A DNA stretch of 16,720 bases from positions 1 to 16,720 of the forward strand of contig CAAGDV010000023.1 in NCBI GenBank assembly GCA_900768755.1, given 5' to 3'. Both the position numbers and the translations under genes were made by a program. Below are positions 6,927 to 14,289 of the stretch, piece by piece. Under the pieces are notes generated by a model. The model did not search any database, was not told where the DNA came from, and saw only the letters and a program-made list of their open reading frames with translations. Position 1 is the first letter of the stretch, and every line of letters starts with the position of its first letter. The DNA is from Lachnospiraceae bacterium. Lineage in GTDB: Bacteria; Bacillota; Clostridia; Lachnospirales; Lachnospiraceae.

Positions 6927-9215
6927 TTCTTTTTCCGCCTTTCCGGTACTCTGTACCTCTTGAATTTCTATGTTTTCACTTTCATTCTTAACCTTAAAAA
7001 GATTGATTCTTAAGGCGTTTGCAACCACGCAGAAGCTTGACAGGCTCATTGCCGCCGCCCCGTACATGGGATTTAATTCCCAACCGAAAATCGGGATAAA
7101 AAGCCCCGCTGCCAGAGGGATTCCGATTGCGTTATAAAAGAACGCCCAAAACAGGTTTTCCTTGATGTTTTTTAACGTCATGCGGCTGAGCCTTATTGCC
7201 GAAGACACATCACTGAGCCTGCTCCGCATAAGCACCACATCCGCCGCATCTATCGCGATATCGGTTCCCGATTTTATGGCAATTCCGATGTCGGCGCTTT
7301 TAAGAGCCGGAGCGTCGTTTATTCCGTCGCCCACCATGGCAACCCTGCCTTCTCTCTTAAGCTCCCTGACTACCTGTTCTTTTCTGGCCGGAAGCACTTC
7401 CCCTATTACACTCTCAATTCCTACCTCGCCTGCCACCGCCTCGGCGCTCTGCCGGTTATCCCCCGTGAGCATGACCACACGAATTCCCATGTCGTGAAGT
7501 TCCCTGACCGCCCGCGTGCTGTCCTCCTTTATGACGTCCGCCACCCCGATAATTCCCATGAGCTGTCCGTCCAGGGCAAAATACAATGCGATTCCGCCGC
7601 TCTTTGAAAGCCCGAGTGCATACTCTTTTGCCTCATCAGGTATCGGAGCGTACTGTTCAATATATCCGCTGTTGCCACCGTACACCCGGTGTCCTTCCAC
7701 CGTCCCCACAAGTCCCCTTCCTTCGCTTACGGACCAGTCCGTAACCTCCATGAGCGCGGTGCCTTCCTCTTTTGCTCTGTTCACCACGGCTTTTGCGAGC
7801 GGATGCTCGCTCCGGTATTCAAGCGCATACGCATACGCCAGAAGCTTTTCCCAATCAAAACCGTTTGCCGTATGGAAGCTTTTTACCTTGGGCTCTCCAC
7901 GGGTGATTGTTCCCGTCTTGTCCAACGCGACAATGCCGACCTTGCCGGCTGCCTCCAAGGAAGCCGCTGTTTTGAACAGAATTCCGTGCCGCGCTCCGAC
8001 ACCGTTACCGACCATGATTGCAACCGGAGTGGCAAGTCCAAGCGCGCAGGGGCAGCTTATTACAAGCACCGAGATTCCCCTCGCGAGCGCATAACCGACG
8101 CTTTCACCGGCTAACAGCCAACCCGCGATTGTCAAAAGAGCAATTCCGATAACCACGGGCACAAAAACTCCCGAAACCCTGTCGGCAATTCTTGCAATTG
8201 GCGCCTTTGTCGCCGCAGCGTCACCGACAAGCCTGATTATCTCGGAGATTGCCGTGTCCTCCTTGACCTTAACCGCCTCACACCGAAGAAACCCTGACCG
8301 GTTGATGGTCGCCGCATACACATAATCCCCCGGCGACTTATCCGCGGGAATGCTCTCCCCCGTGAGCGCCGACTCATTTACGGCGCTGTATCCTTCAAGC
8401 ACGATTCCGTCCACCGGGATTTTTTCCCCCGGACGCACAACGTACACATCGCCCTTCTTAACCAGGCTTACGTCAACAGTCCTCAAAACGCCGTCCGCCT
8501 CAATATTGGCAGTCTGCGGCGCCAGCTTCATGAGGTCTTTAAGCGCATCCGTGGTCCGCCCTTTTGCCCGCGCCTCCAGATATTTTCCCACACTGATGAG
8601 CGTCAGTATCATCGCCGCTGTCTCAAAATACAGCTCATGCATATATTCCATCAACGCCTGTGCATCCCCGGCTATATGCACCTTCGTCATCGCAAAAAGC
8701 ACGTACACGCTGTACGCATACGACACCCCGGAGCCCATCGCCACCAAAGTATCCATATTGGGTGAGCGGTGCCAAAGCGCCGTAAAGCCCCGGACGAAAA
8801 AGCCTCTGTTGATTACCAGAACCGCCGAAGAAAGCATAAGCTGCAAAAGCCCCACCGCAATATGATTATGGTCAAAAAACGCCGGAAGCGGCCATTTCCA
8901 CATCACATGCCCCATGGACACATACATAAGCAGCACGGTAACCGCCACGGACGCAATAAGACGCACTCCGGCTTTTTGGTTGTCGGGCTTTGGCACTTCC
9001 TTTTCAAAAGTCCCCTTACCCTCCTCATACGCGTCATATCCCGCTGCCCGCACGGCCTCAACAATGTCCTCCGAAGCCGCCGTGCCCTCCACACGCATTG
9101 AATTGGTAATCAGGCTCACATTACACGCCGTGACCCCGCTCACTTTCGCCACCGCTTTTTCGACCCGCGCGCTGCACGCAGCGCAGGTCATTCCCGTAAC
9201 TGTATACTGCTTCAA
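6711..9215 (-). CDS. copA: Cu(I)-exporting P1B-type ATPase with C-terminal CopZ-like domain
   Basis: This 834-residue membrane pump uses ATP to export Cu(I). From the chosen start there is an N-terminal metal-binding domain with GMTCAAC (8-14) and membrane helices at about 86-100, 118-136, 157-176 and 195-212. The actuator TGES follows (285-288), then the SCPC metal site in helix 6 (387-390), DKTGT with the phosphorylated Asp432, the SEHP loop (469-472) and GDGINDAP (629-636). YN in helix 7 (694-695) and MSLSS in helix 8 (723-727) mark the Cu(I) subclass P1B-1. After a linker a second metal-binding domain carries GMMCGHC (772-778). The first possible start, GTG 9224, is itself part of the SD-like AGAGGTG; TTG 9215, 8 bases after GAGG, gives the normal N-terminus. 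It follows csoR directly. Confidence 0.95.
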   Translation of the reverse strand: MKQYTVTGMTCAACSARVEKAVAKVSGVTACNVSLITNSMRVEGTAASEDIVEAVRAAGYDAYEEGKGTFEKEVPKPDNQKAGVRLIASVAVTVLLMYVSMGHVMWKWPLPAFFDHNHIAVGLLQLMLSSAVLVINRGFFVRGFTALWHRSPNMDTLVAMGSGVSYAYSVYVLFAMTKVHIAGDAQALMEYMHELYFETAAMILTLISVGKYLEARAKGRTTDALKDLMKLAPQTANIEADGVLRTVDVSLVKKGDVYVVRPGEKIPVDGIVLEGYSAVNESALTGESIPADKSPGDYVYAATINRSGFLRCEAVKVKEDTAISEIIRLVGDAAATKAPIARIADRVSGVFVPVVIGIALLTIAGWLLAGESVGYALARGISVLVISCPCALGLATPVAIMVGNGVGARHGILFKTAASLEAAGKVGIVALDKTGTITRGEPKVKSFHTANGFDWEKLLAYAYALEYRSEHPLAKAVVNRAKEEGTALMEVTDWSVSEGRGLVGTVEGHRVYGGNSGYIEQYAPIPDEAKEYALGLSKSGGIALYFALDGQLMGIIGVADVIKEDSTRAVRELHDMGIRVVMLTGDNRQSAEAVAGEVGIESVIGEVLPARKEQVVRELKREGRVAMVGDGINDAPALKSADIGIAIKSGTDIAIDAADVVLMRSRLSDVSSAIRLSRMTLKNIKENLFWAFFYNAIGIPLAAGLFIPIFGWELNPMYGAAAMSLSSFCVVANALRINLFKVKNESENIEIQEVQSTGKAEKEMRKTITIEGMMCGHCEARVKKALEAVDGVSAAIVSHKEGTAVVTLDKEVDDSVLIKAVEAQDYKVIGPVTQ

Positions 9216-9226
9216 ATCTGTCACCT

Positions 9227-9535
9227 CTACTTCATCAATTTCTGCAAAAGCAAAACCAGCTCATCAAGCTTTTCATCGCTGCCGCTTCTGATATCATCAG
9301 CCACACAGGTCCTTATATGCTCCGCCAGCAATTCCTTGTTAAAGCTGTTGAGCGCCGCGTGGATTGCGGACACCTGCACCAGAATATCCGCACAGTACGC
9401 ATCCTCTGCAACCATTGCCTGCACGCCGCGGACCTGCCCTTCTATCCTCTTAAGCCTGTTCATAAGGCTTTTGTACTCCTTGGTTCCTCTGACCTTTTTT
9501 CTTTCACATGAACATACTTCTCTGTTTCCGTCCAA
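9227..9535 (-). CDS. csoR: Copper-sensing transcriptional repressor, CsoR/RcnR family
   Basis: This small all-helical repressor (102 aa) releases DNA when Cu(I) binds. The Cu ligands Cys48, His73 and Cys77 have the exact 25- and 4-residue spacing of Cys36/His61/Cys65 in Mycobacterium tuberculosis CsoR. The core LMNRLKRIEGQVRGV is typical. The N-terminus adds a CSC motif (8-10), seen in some clostridial members. An upstream ATG (9598) lies inside the operator and before the promoter -10, so it cannot be the start. GGAGG stands 9 bases before TTG 9535, while GTG 9544 would touch the SD. Hence TTG 9535 is chosen. copA begins within 15 bases after the stop. The operator at 9571-9587 implies autoregulation. 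Confidence 0.92.
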   Translation of the reverse strand: MDGNREVCSCERKKVRGTKEYKSLMNRLKRIEGQVRGVQAMVAEDAYCADILVQVSAIHAALNSFNKELLAEHIRTCVADDIRSGSDEKLDELVLLLQKLMK

Positions 9536-9567
9536 AATATTCACTCCTCCTGCTTTTCTATTCACAA

Positions 9568-9595
9568 AATATACCCCCATGGGGTATTTTGTCAA
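9568..9595 (-). promoter_or_regulatory. csoR-copA promoter with embedded CsoR operator
   Basis: On the minus strand a perfect -35 TTGACA (9590-9595) is followed by 16 bases and TATATT (9568-9573). The spacer holds the palindrome ATACCCCATGGGGGTAT (9571-9587), a GC-rich core flanked by TA that matches known CsoR operators. A bound repressor would sit exactly between the boxes and block RNA polymerase. Confidence 0.85.
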
Positions 9596-9665
9596 CAAAA
9601 ATATGCTTTATTTTTTTAAGATTTTATGCCAAAATATATTTACTATGAATTCGGAGGTAATGCTT

Positions 9666-10166
9666 ATGCGATATTCCTTCTGCCCGCATTGCGGGGAGCG
9701 GCTTTCCCCCAGGGAGATAGGCGACGAAGGGGAGGTTATGTTCTGCAGTCAATGCAATATTCCTGTGTGGGACAGCTTTACCACTTCGGTGATTGGCGCC
9801 GTTGTAACAAAAGACCGGCAGATTGCGCTTCTTCGCCAGGCTTATGTCTCAACCGCCAGCTGCGTGTGCGTGGCGGGAATAATGAAACCCGGCGAGAACG
9901 CAGAGGAATGCATGCGACGTGAGATAACGGAAGAGCTTGGCCTTCGGGTTAAGGAGCTTTCATATGTTCAGAGCTATTATTATGAGCGCAAGGATATGCT
10001 GATGCTTGGATTTGCAGCCCTCGTAGACAGGGAAGATTTTACCCTGTCAGGCGAGGTGGACAATGCCGGATGGTACAGCCTAGAAGACGCCCCCGGGCAA
10101 TTGCGTGAAGGCGGCGTGGCGTGGCAGTTGGTCAACGCAGTCCTCGCCGATTTTCCGTTTGCCTGA
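9666..10166 (+). CDS. Zinc-ribbon Nudix hydrolase (NudC-like)
   Basis: The 166-residue protein has an N-terminal zinc ribbon, Cys6/Cys9 and Cys27/Cys30 (CPHC, CSQC), and a complete Nudix box GX5EX7REUXEEXGU at residues 71-93 (GIMKPGE...REITEELGL). This order is that of the NudC (NADH pyrophosphatase/decapping) branch. The NudC signature after the box, SQPWPFPxS followed by LMLGF, is changed: the segment here is QSYYYERKDMLMLGF (102-116). LMLGF is kept and the substrate part is not, so the substrate is likely some other nucleoside diphosphate derivative. Three in-frame ATGs lie close together; the SD GGAGG is 8 bases before ATG 9666 and 2 before the previous one. trmB starts 24 bases later. 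Confidence 0.9.
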   Translation: MRYSFCPHCGERLSPREIGDEGEVMFCSQCNIPVWDSFTTSVIGAVVTKDRQIALLRQAYVSTASCVCVAGIMKPGENAEECMRREITEELGLRVKELSYVQSYYYERKDMLMLGFAALVDREDFTLSGEVDNAGWYSLEDAPGQLREGGVAWQLVNAVLADFPFA

Positions 10167-10190
10167 ATTATACCGATTAAGGAGAACACT

Positions 10191-10826
10191 ATGAGATTAA
10201 GAAATGTTAAAGGCGCCCGTGACGCCATGATTACAAGTGAATATACTGTTAATGAACCCGCCGCTAACCGCGGTCGCTGGAAGGAGTCTTTTGGCAACGA
10301 CCATCCGCTATATCTTGAGATTGGTACCGGTAAAGGGCGTTTCATAACGACTCTGGCGATGCAGAATCCCGATATCAACTATATCGGAATAGAGAAATTT
10401 TCAAGCGTTCTGATTCGCGCACTTGAAAAACAGAACGAATTACAGCTTCCCAACCTGATTTTTATCAGGATGGAGGCGGAGCACATCTGCGACGTTTTTG
10501 CGGAGGGCGAGATTGACCGAATCTACCTCAATTTCTCCGACCCGTGGCCCAAGGACCGTCATGCCAAAAGAAGACTCACATCAACTCAGTTTTTTGACAG
10601 ATACAATACAATACTCGCAAAAGACGGAGTCGTGGAATTCAAAACAGACAACAGGGACTTATTTGAATTCTCCGTTGAGGAAGTTGCAATCGCCGGCTGG
10701 AAGATTGATAGGCTCACAAGAGACCTTCACAACAGCGATATGAACGAAGGAAATGTTATGACAGAATACGAGATCAGATTCTCCGAGGGCGGAACGCCCA
10801 TCAACAAGCTGATTGCCTCAAGATAG
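10191..10826 (+). CDS. trmB: tRNA (guanine46-N7)-methyltransferase
   Basis: TrmB transfers a methyl group from SAM to N7 of G46 in the variable loop of tRNAs. The 211-residue length is usual. The SAM-binding loop is EIGTGKGRF (43-51), with acidic GIEKF (66-70) at the end of beta-2. The family signature NFSDPWPKDRHAKRRL spans 114-129, and the C-terminal TEYE (191-194) is the conserved tRNA/SAM contact block. AAGGAG stands 8 bases before ATG 10191. It lies in a short operon with the Nudix gene and a small Cys-rich ORF. Confidence 0.96.
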   Translation: MRLRNVKGARDAMITSEYTVNEPAANRGRWKESFGNDHPLYLEIGTGKGRFITTLAMQNPDINYIGIEKFSSVLIRALEKQNELQLPNLIFIRMEAEHICDVFAEGEIDRIYLNFSDPWPKDRHAKRRLTSTQFFDRYNTILAKDGVVEFKTDNRDLFEFSVEEVAIAGWKIDRLTRDLHNSDMNEGNVMTEYEIRFSEGGTPINKLIASR

Positions 10827-10846
10827 ACTGATAAGGAGGTGATTCG

Positions 10847-10972
10847 GTGGGAAGGCTCACACGTTCCATCGAGCGATACAGTTGCAGCTGCAACCGCTTC
10901 AACTGTTACCTGATACGACTGAAAAGATGCTTTAAAGAACTTGTCGTTTGTCTCGGCGGATGCGAGAAATAG
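10847..10972 (+). CDS. Cysteine-rich microprotein, 41 aa, unknown
   Basis: A short ORF starts at GTG 10847 and stops at TAG 10970-10972. It is preceded by AAGGAGGTGAT (10833-10843), eleven bases fully complementary to the usual 3' end of 16S rRNA, with 7 bases between GGAGG and the start: the best SD in the window. The product has six cysteines (13, 15, 20, 28, 35, 39), is strongly basic (nine Arg/Lys against three Glu), and ends in VVCLGGCEK. No signal peptide or clear membrane helix. It begins 20 bases after trmB and is followed 4 bases later by a perfect hairpin, the layout of the last gene in an operon. It is not the SCIFF peptide, and no radical-SAM maturase is nearby. Metal binding or disulfides are possible; function unknown. 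Confidence 0.6.
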   Translation: MGRLTRSIERYSCSCNRFNCYLIRLKRCFKELVVCLGGCEK

Positions 10973-10976
10973 ACAC

Positions 10977-11010
10977 CGAAAGTCCCCGCTACGAGAGGCG
11001 GGGACTTTCG
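10977..11010 (+). terminator. Perfect 13-bp hairpin after the Cys-rich ORF
   Basis: CGAAAGTCCCCGC (10977-10989) pairs perfectly with GCGGGGACTTTCG (10998-11010) around an 8-base loop. The TTT is inside the stem and no good T-run follows, so it is a weak canonical terminator and could instead protect or process the 3' end. Confidence 0.55.
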
Positions 11011-11055
11011 CCGAAACTAATTTAATTCTCTTTTCAATATATAGGTTTGTTACAA

Positions 11056-11098
11056 AAAAATCGGAACCGTCTGCAAGCTGCAGCCGGTTCCGATTTTT
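11056..11098. terminator. Bidirectional terminator between trmB operon and glpK
   Basis: AAAAATCGGAACCG (11056-11069) pairs with CGGTTCCGATTTTT (11085-11098). Within the loop CTGCA-AGC-TGCAG (11071-11083) extends the stem by five pairs. A-run on the left and T-run on the right make it work on both strands, fitting the convergent genes on either side. Confidence 0.9.
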
Positions 11099-11117
11099 CA
11101 TCGTTCCGTCACGTATT

Positions 11118-12605
11118 CTATTCCCACATCAAAGCACATTTAACAGCTTTATCCCAGCCGGCAAGCAGCTCCTTTCGCCTGCCTTCATCCATCATCGGTC
11201 TGAACTCCCTCGACAGCTGCCAGTTGGCGCGAATCTCGTCTTTGCCACGCCAATATCCCACCGCAAGCCCTGCCAGGTACGCTGCTCCGAGTGCGGTTGT
11301 CTCTATGCAGCTCGGTCTTAGTACCTCACCGTTAAGAATGTCCGCCTGAAACTGCATCAGAAAATCATTTGCGCTCGCACCGCCGTCAACCCGAAGTCTT
11401 TTGATTGACATGTCCGTGTCCTGCTCCATCGCGCGAAGCACGCTGTGCGTCTGATACGCAAGCGATTCCAGCGTGGCGCGGATAAAATGCTCTTTGTTGG
11501 AGCCTCTTGTAAGCCCCACAACCATTCCGCGGCATTTCTGATTCCAGTATGGCGCTCCAAGCCCTGTAAAAGCAGGAACCACGTACACTCCGTTGGTATC
11601 GGGAACCGCTTGTGCATATTCCTGCGACTGAGCGGAATTTTTGAGCATTCTCATCTCATCCCTAAGCCACTGAATCGCGGCACCCGCTACAAACACACTT
11701 CCCTCAAGCGCGTAGCTGACCTCGTCGCTGTCGCCTGCGGCAATTGTTGTGACCAGTCCGTTCTCTGACCTGATGGCGCGGGCTCCCGTGTTCATAAGCA
11801 GAAAACAGCCCGTTCCGTATGTATTTTTGACATCGCCGGCCTCAAAACAGCATTGCCCGAAAAGCGCCGCCTGCTGGTCTCCGGCTGCCCCGGCAATCTT
11901 AATCTCACCGCCTAAAAGCCCCTCGTCCGTCGTTCCGTACACGCCGCTTGAAGGCCTGACTGTTGCGAGCATACAGGCCGGAATCCGAAAATACGCCAGA
12001 AGCTCCTCATCCCAGCATTTGTCATGTATGTTAAAAAGCATTGTCCTTGAGGCATTCGTGTAATCCGTGACAAAAATCCTTCCCCGCGAAAGGTTCCACA
12101 TAAGCCAGGTATCAACCGTGCCAAAAAGCAAATCGCCCGCCTCGGCGCGTTCCCTTGCACCCTCGACGTTGTCAAGAATCCACGCAAGCTTCGTGGCGCT
12201 GAAATACGCGTCCGGCACGAGTCCGGTTTTTGCCCGGACCTTGTCTGCCATACCGTCCGCCTTAAGCTTCTCAATCATATCAGCGGTCCTCCGGCACTGC
12301 CAGCAGATTGCGTTGTACACGGGTCTTCCGGTATGGCGGTCCCACACGATTGTGGTCTCCCGCTGATTGGTGATGCCGAGGGCCGCGATGTCCGAAGCAG
12401 ATGCGCCTATTTTGGCCATCGCCTCGGTGGCAACCGCAAGCTGCGATGACCATATCTCCATCGCGTTGTGCTCCACCCAGCCGGCCTTCGGATAAATCTG
12501 CTCAAACTCCCTGTTGACCTTGGAAAGGATATTTCCCTGCCTGTCAAAAATAATACATCTTGAACTTGTCGTTCCCTGGTCAAGCGCCATTACATATTTA
12601 CTCAT
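11118..12605 (-). CDS. glpK: Glycerol kinase
   Basis: GlpK phosphorylates glycerol to sn-glycerol 3-phosphate with ATP. The 495-residue protein has the FGGY-kinase fold. The N-terminal ATPase motif is MALDQGTTSSRCIIFD (6-21). The glycerol-binding residues known from E. coli are present as Arg82-Glu83 (NQRET), Tyr134 (DAYFSATK) and Asp243-Gln244 (GDQQAALFGQ). NTYGTGCF (261-268) and the second FGGY signature region GLTRGSNKEHF (364-374) follow. The loop before GDQQ, GTTDEGLLGGEIKIAG, lacks the His that HPr phosphorylates in many Firmicutes enzymes. GGAGGG stands 4 bases before ATG 12605. It is the last gene of the glycerol operon; no glycerol facilitator gene is in the operon. Confidence 0.97.
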   Translation of the reverse strand: MSKYVMALDQGTTSSRCIIFDRQGNILSKVNREFEQIYPKAGWVEHNAMEIWSSQLAVATEAMAKIGASASDIAALGITNQRETTIVWDRHTGRPVYNAICWQCRRTADMIEKLKADGMADKVRAKTGLVPDAYFSATKLAWILDNVEGARERAEAGDLLFGTVDTWLMWNLSRGRIFVTDYTNASRTMLFNIHDKCWDEELLAYFRIPACMLATVRPSSGVYGTTDEGLLGGEIKIAGAAGDQQAALFGQCCFEAGDVKNTYGTGCFLLMNTGARAIRSENGLVTTIAAGDSDEVSYALEGSVFVAGAAIQWLRDEMRMLKNSAQSQEYAQAVPDTNGVYVVPAFTGLGAPYWNQKCRGMVVGLTRGSNKEHFIRATLESLAYQTHSVLRAMEQDTDMSIKRLRVDGGASANDFLMQFQADILNGEVLRPSCIETTALGAAYLAGLAVGYWRGKDEIRANWQLSREFRPMMDEGRRKELLAGWDKAVKCALMWE

Positions 12606-12620
12606 TACACCCTCCGTAAC

Positions 12621-12989
12621 CTATATCGAATTGATGTTTCTGGTTGCAACCACGTCTGTTCCCGTGCCCAGCACATTCTTAATAACCACATCTCCTATAT
12701 GGACCGGAGCCGTGACCTGCGTCCGCGCAATCTCTGCCATACAGTCCGTAATAAGATGCTTGGGAATGTCCGAGGCTGTTTTGACGGGCACCACACGATA
12801 TTCGCCCCCTATGACCGCAACCGTGCTTGTAACCGTTCTTCTCGGGTCGGTAACCTCCTTGCGGCCGTAACTGTCGCCTATCGGACAGCTGTTGCCCGAC
12901 AGGCTGATAACCTCCCCATTCTCAAGCACAACATTAAGACTGCACCCTCTGGGGCACCCGATACATGTAAGTTCTCTTGTCTCTGTCAT
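12621..12989 (-). CDS. DUF1667 protein of the glycerol-3-phosphate oxidation operon
   Basis: The 122-residue protein begins with a CIGCPRGC cluster (Cys9, Cys12, Cys16) and has a fourth Cys35 in NSCPIGDSYG. That is the DUF1667 pattern and suggests an iron-sulfur or metal site. The remainder is beta-rich (TVTSTVAVIGGEYRVVPVKT) with no membrane segment. DUF1667 genes regularly stand beside paired GlpA-like and disulfide-oxidoreductase-like flavoprotein genes in Clostridia. The likely role, by context only, is a small electron-transfer subunit of that complex. AGGAGG lies 7 bases before ATG 12989. It is 11 bases from the upstream stop and 15 bases from glpK. Confidence 0.9.
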   Translation of the reverse strand: MTETRELTCIGCPRGCSLNVVLENGEVISLSGNSCPIGDSYGRKEVTDPRRTVTSTVAVIGGEYRVVPVKTASDIPKHLITDCMAEIARTQVTAPVHIGDVVIKNVLGTGTDVVATRNINSI

Positions 12990-13000
12990 TCTGCTGCCTC

Positions 13001-14275
13001 CTATTGTTCTTCAATCATAATGCGGATTGTTGAAGGGATGTCCCCCGAAAAATCCTTGGAAAGAAGTATTACCGACTCCATCTCGCCCGGAGCCATGGTC
13101 TTTTTCGGCAGGCTCCTGAGAAGAACCTCGTCCTTGTATATACTTACTTTGACATTCTTATACTCCCTGCCGACCCTGAATCTTACCGTCTGCTTATCCT
13201 TCATGCGGGAAAGTCTGATGGAGGACGGGACTGTATATCTTACTCCGTTTTCGGGAACAAGCCTTATAACCGCATCCACCGGCTCCTCTTTGTGCTGCAT
13301 AACATAGGCGGCAGCGCTCTCGCCCGCTTCCGAAGCCTCGCCCGAAACATAGTCAACCAAATCATGCACGTGAAGCACGTTTCCGCAGGCAAAAATACCG
13401 GGTATTGAGGTCTCAAGACTCTCATTGACCACGGGTCCGCCCGTCACGGGGCTTATTGCCACGCCACAGTCTTTTGAAAGCTCATTCTCGGGAATAAGTC
13501 CGCAGGACAAAAGAAGGGTGTCACACTCGTAGGTAATCTCTGTTCCCGGAATCGGAATGTTTTTCTCATCTACGCGCGCAATCGTCACGCCTTCAACGCG
13601 TTCTTTGCCCATGATATCAACCACAGTGTGGCTGAGATATAACGGTATGTCATAGTCGTTTAAACACTGCACGATGTTACGCTTCAAGCCGCCCGAATAC
13701 GGCATAAGCTCCGCAACACAAAGCACTTTAGCGCCTTCAAGCGTCATTCTTCTCGCCATGATTAGACCTATGTCGCCGGAACCGAGAATCACCACCCGAC
13801 GGCCCGGAAGCTTTCCTTCGACATTGACATAATACTGCGCGGTGCCCGCGGAGTAGATTCCCGACGGTCTATAGCCCGGAATACCTAACGCGCCTCGCGG
13901 GCGCTCCCTGCATCCCATCGCAAGGATTACAGCGTCCGCCGTGATTGTGTGCACGCCCTTTGAAGCACTCATCGCCACAATTTCTTTGGTATCCCCGTTC
14001 ACTCTTATGCTCATAACCATGGTGTTAAGTTCATACGGAATCTGAAGCTCCCTGACCTGTCTTTCGAACCTCTCGGCGTATTCAGGTCCTGTAAGCTCCT
14101 CCTTAAAAGTATGAAGGCCAAAACCATTATGAATGCACTGGTTGAGAATTCCGCCAAGGCAGTTGTCGCGCTCAAGTATCAGGATATCCGAAGCCTTAAC
14201 GCCTGCCCGGACCGCTCCGACAGCAGCTGCCATGCCGGCAGGTCCTCCTCCGATAATAACTATTGCTCTATTCAT
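13001..14275 (-). CDS. FAD/NAD(P)-dependent oxidoreductase (HcnB-like)
   Basis: This 424-residue flavoprotein has two dinucleotide-binding motifs, IIGGGPAGMAAA (7-18) for FAD and ILGSGDIGLIMARR (163-176) for a second nucleotide. The block CLGGILNQCIHNGFG (39-53) and the FAD-closing GIFACGNVLHVHDLVDYVS (293-311) are typical of the hydrogen-cyanide-synthase HcnB/sarcosine-oxidase-alpha-like group. A C-terminal part of about 90 residues (335-424) is beta-rich and has no motif I know. By context it is the second flavin subunit of a glycerol-3-phosphate-oxidising complex, possibly passing electrons to NAD. AGGAGG lies 10 bases before ATG 14275; the gap to the upstream stop is 14 bases. Confidence 0.92.
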   Translation of the reverse strand: MNRAIVIIGGGPAGMAAAVGAVRAGVKASDILILERDNCLGGILNQCIHNGFGLHTFKEELTGPEYAERFERQVRELQIPYELNTMVMSIRVNGDTKEIVAMSASKGVHTITADAVILAMGCRERPRGALGIPGYRPSGIYSAGTAQYYVNVEGKLPGRRVVILGSGDIGLIMARRMTLEGAKVLCVAELMPYSGGLKRNIVQCLNDYDIPLYLSHTVVDIMGKERVEGVTIARVDEKNIPIPGTEITYECDTLLLSCGLIPENELSKDCGVAISPVTGGPVVNESLETSIPGIFACGNVLHVHDLVDYVSGEASEAGESAAAYVMQHKEEPVDAVIRLVPENGVRYTVPSSIRLSRMKDKQTVRFRVGREYKNVKVSIYKDEVLLRSLPKKTMAPGEMESVILLSKDFSGDIPSTIRIMIEEQ

Positions 14276-14289
14276 CCGATTTACACCTC

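Noticed and set aside
7516..8094. 192-codon plus-strand ORF inside copA
   Set aside because: Ser/Pro/Thr-rich shadow of a P-type ATPase whose motifs are intact on the minus strand; no SD.
10847..10972. SCIFF ribosomal peptide
   Set aside because: Six Cys in a short peptide recalls SCIFF, but the spacing and flanking sequence differ and no radical-SAM maturase gene is nearby.
10977..11098. CRISPR-like repeat pair
   Set aside because: The two hairpins differ in sequence and act as terminators; no repeated spacer structure.
10727..11101. 124-codon minus-strand ORF across the end of trmB and the Cys-rich ORF
   Set aside because: It would read through both hairpins, lacks an SD, and conflicts with trmB and the SD-backed short ORF.
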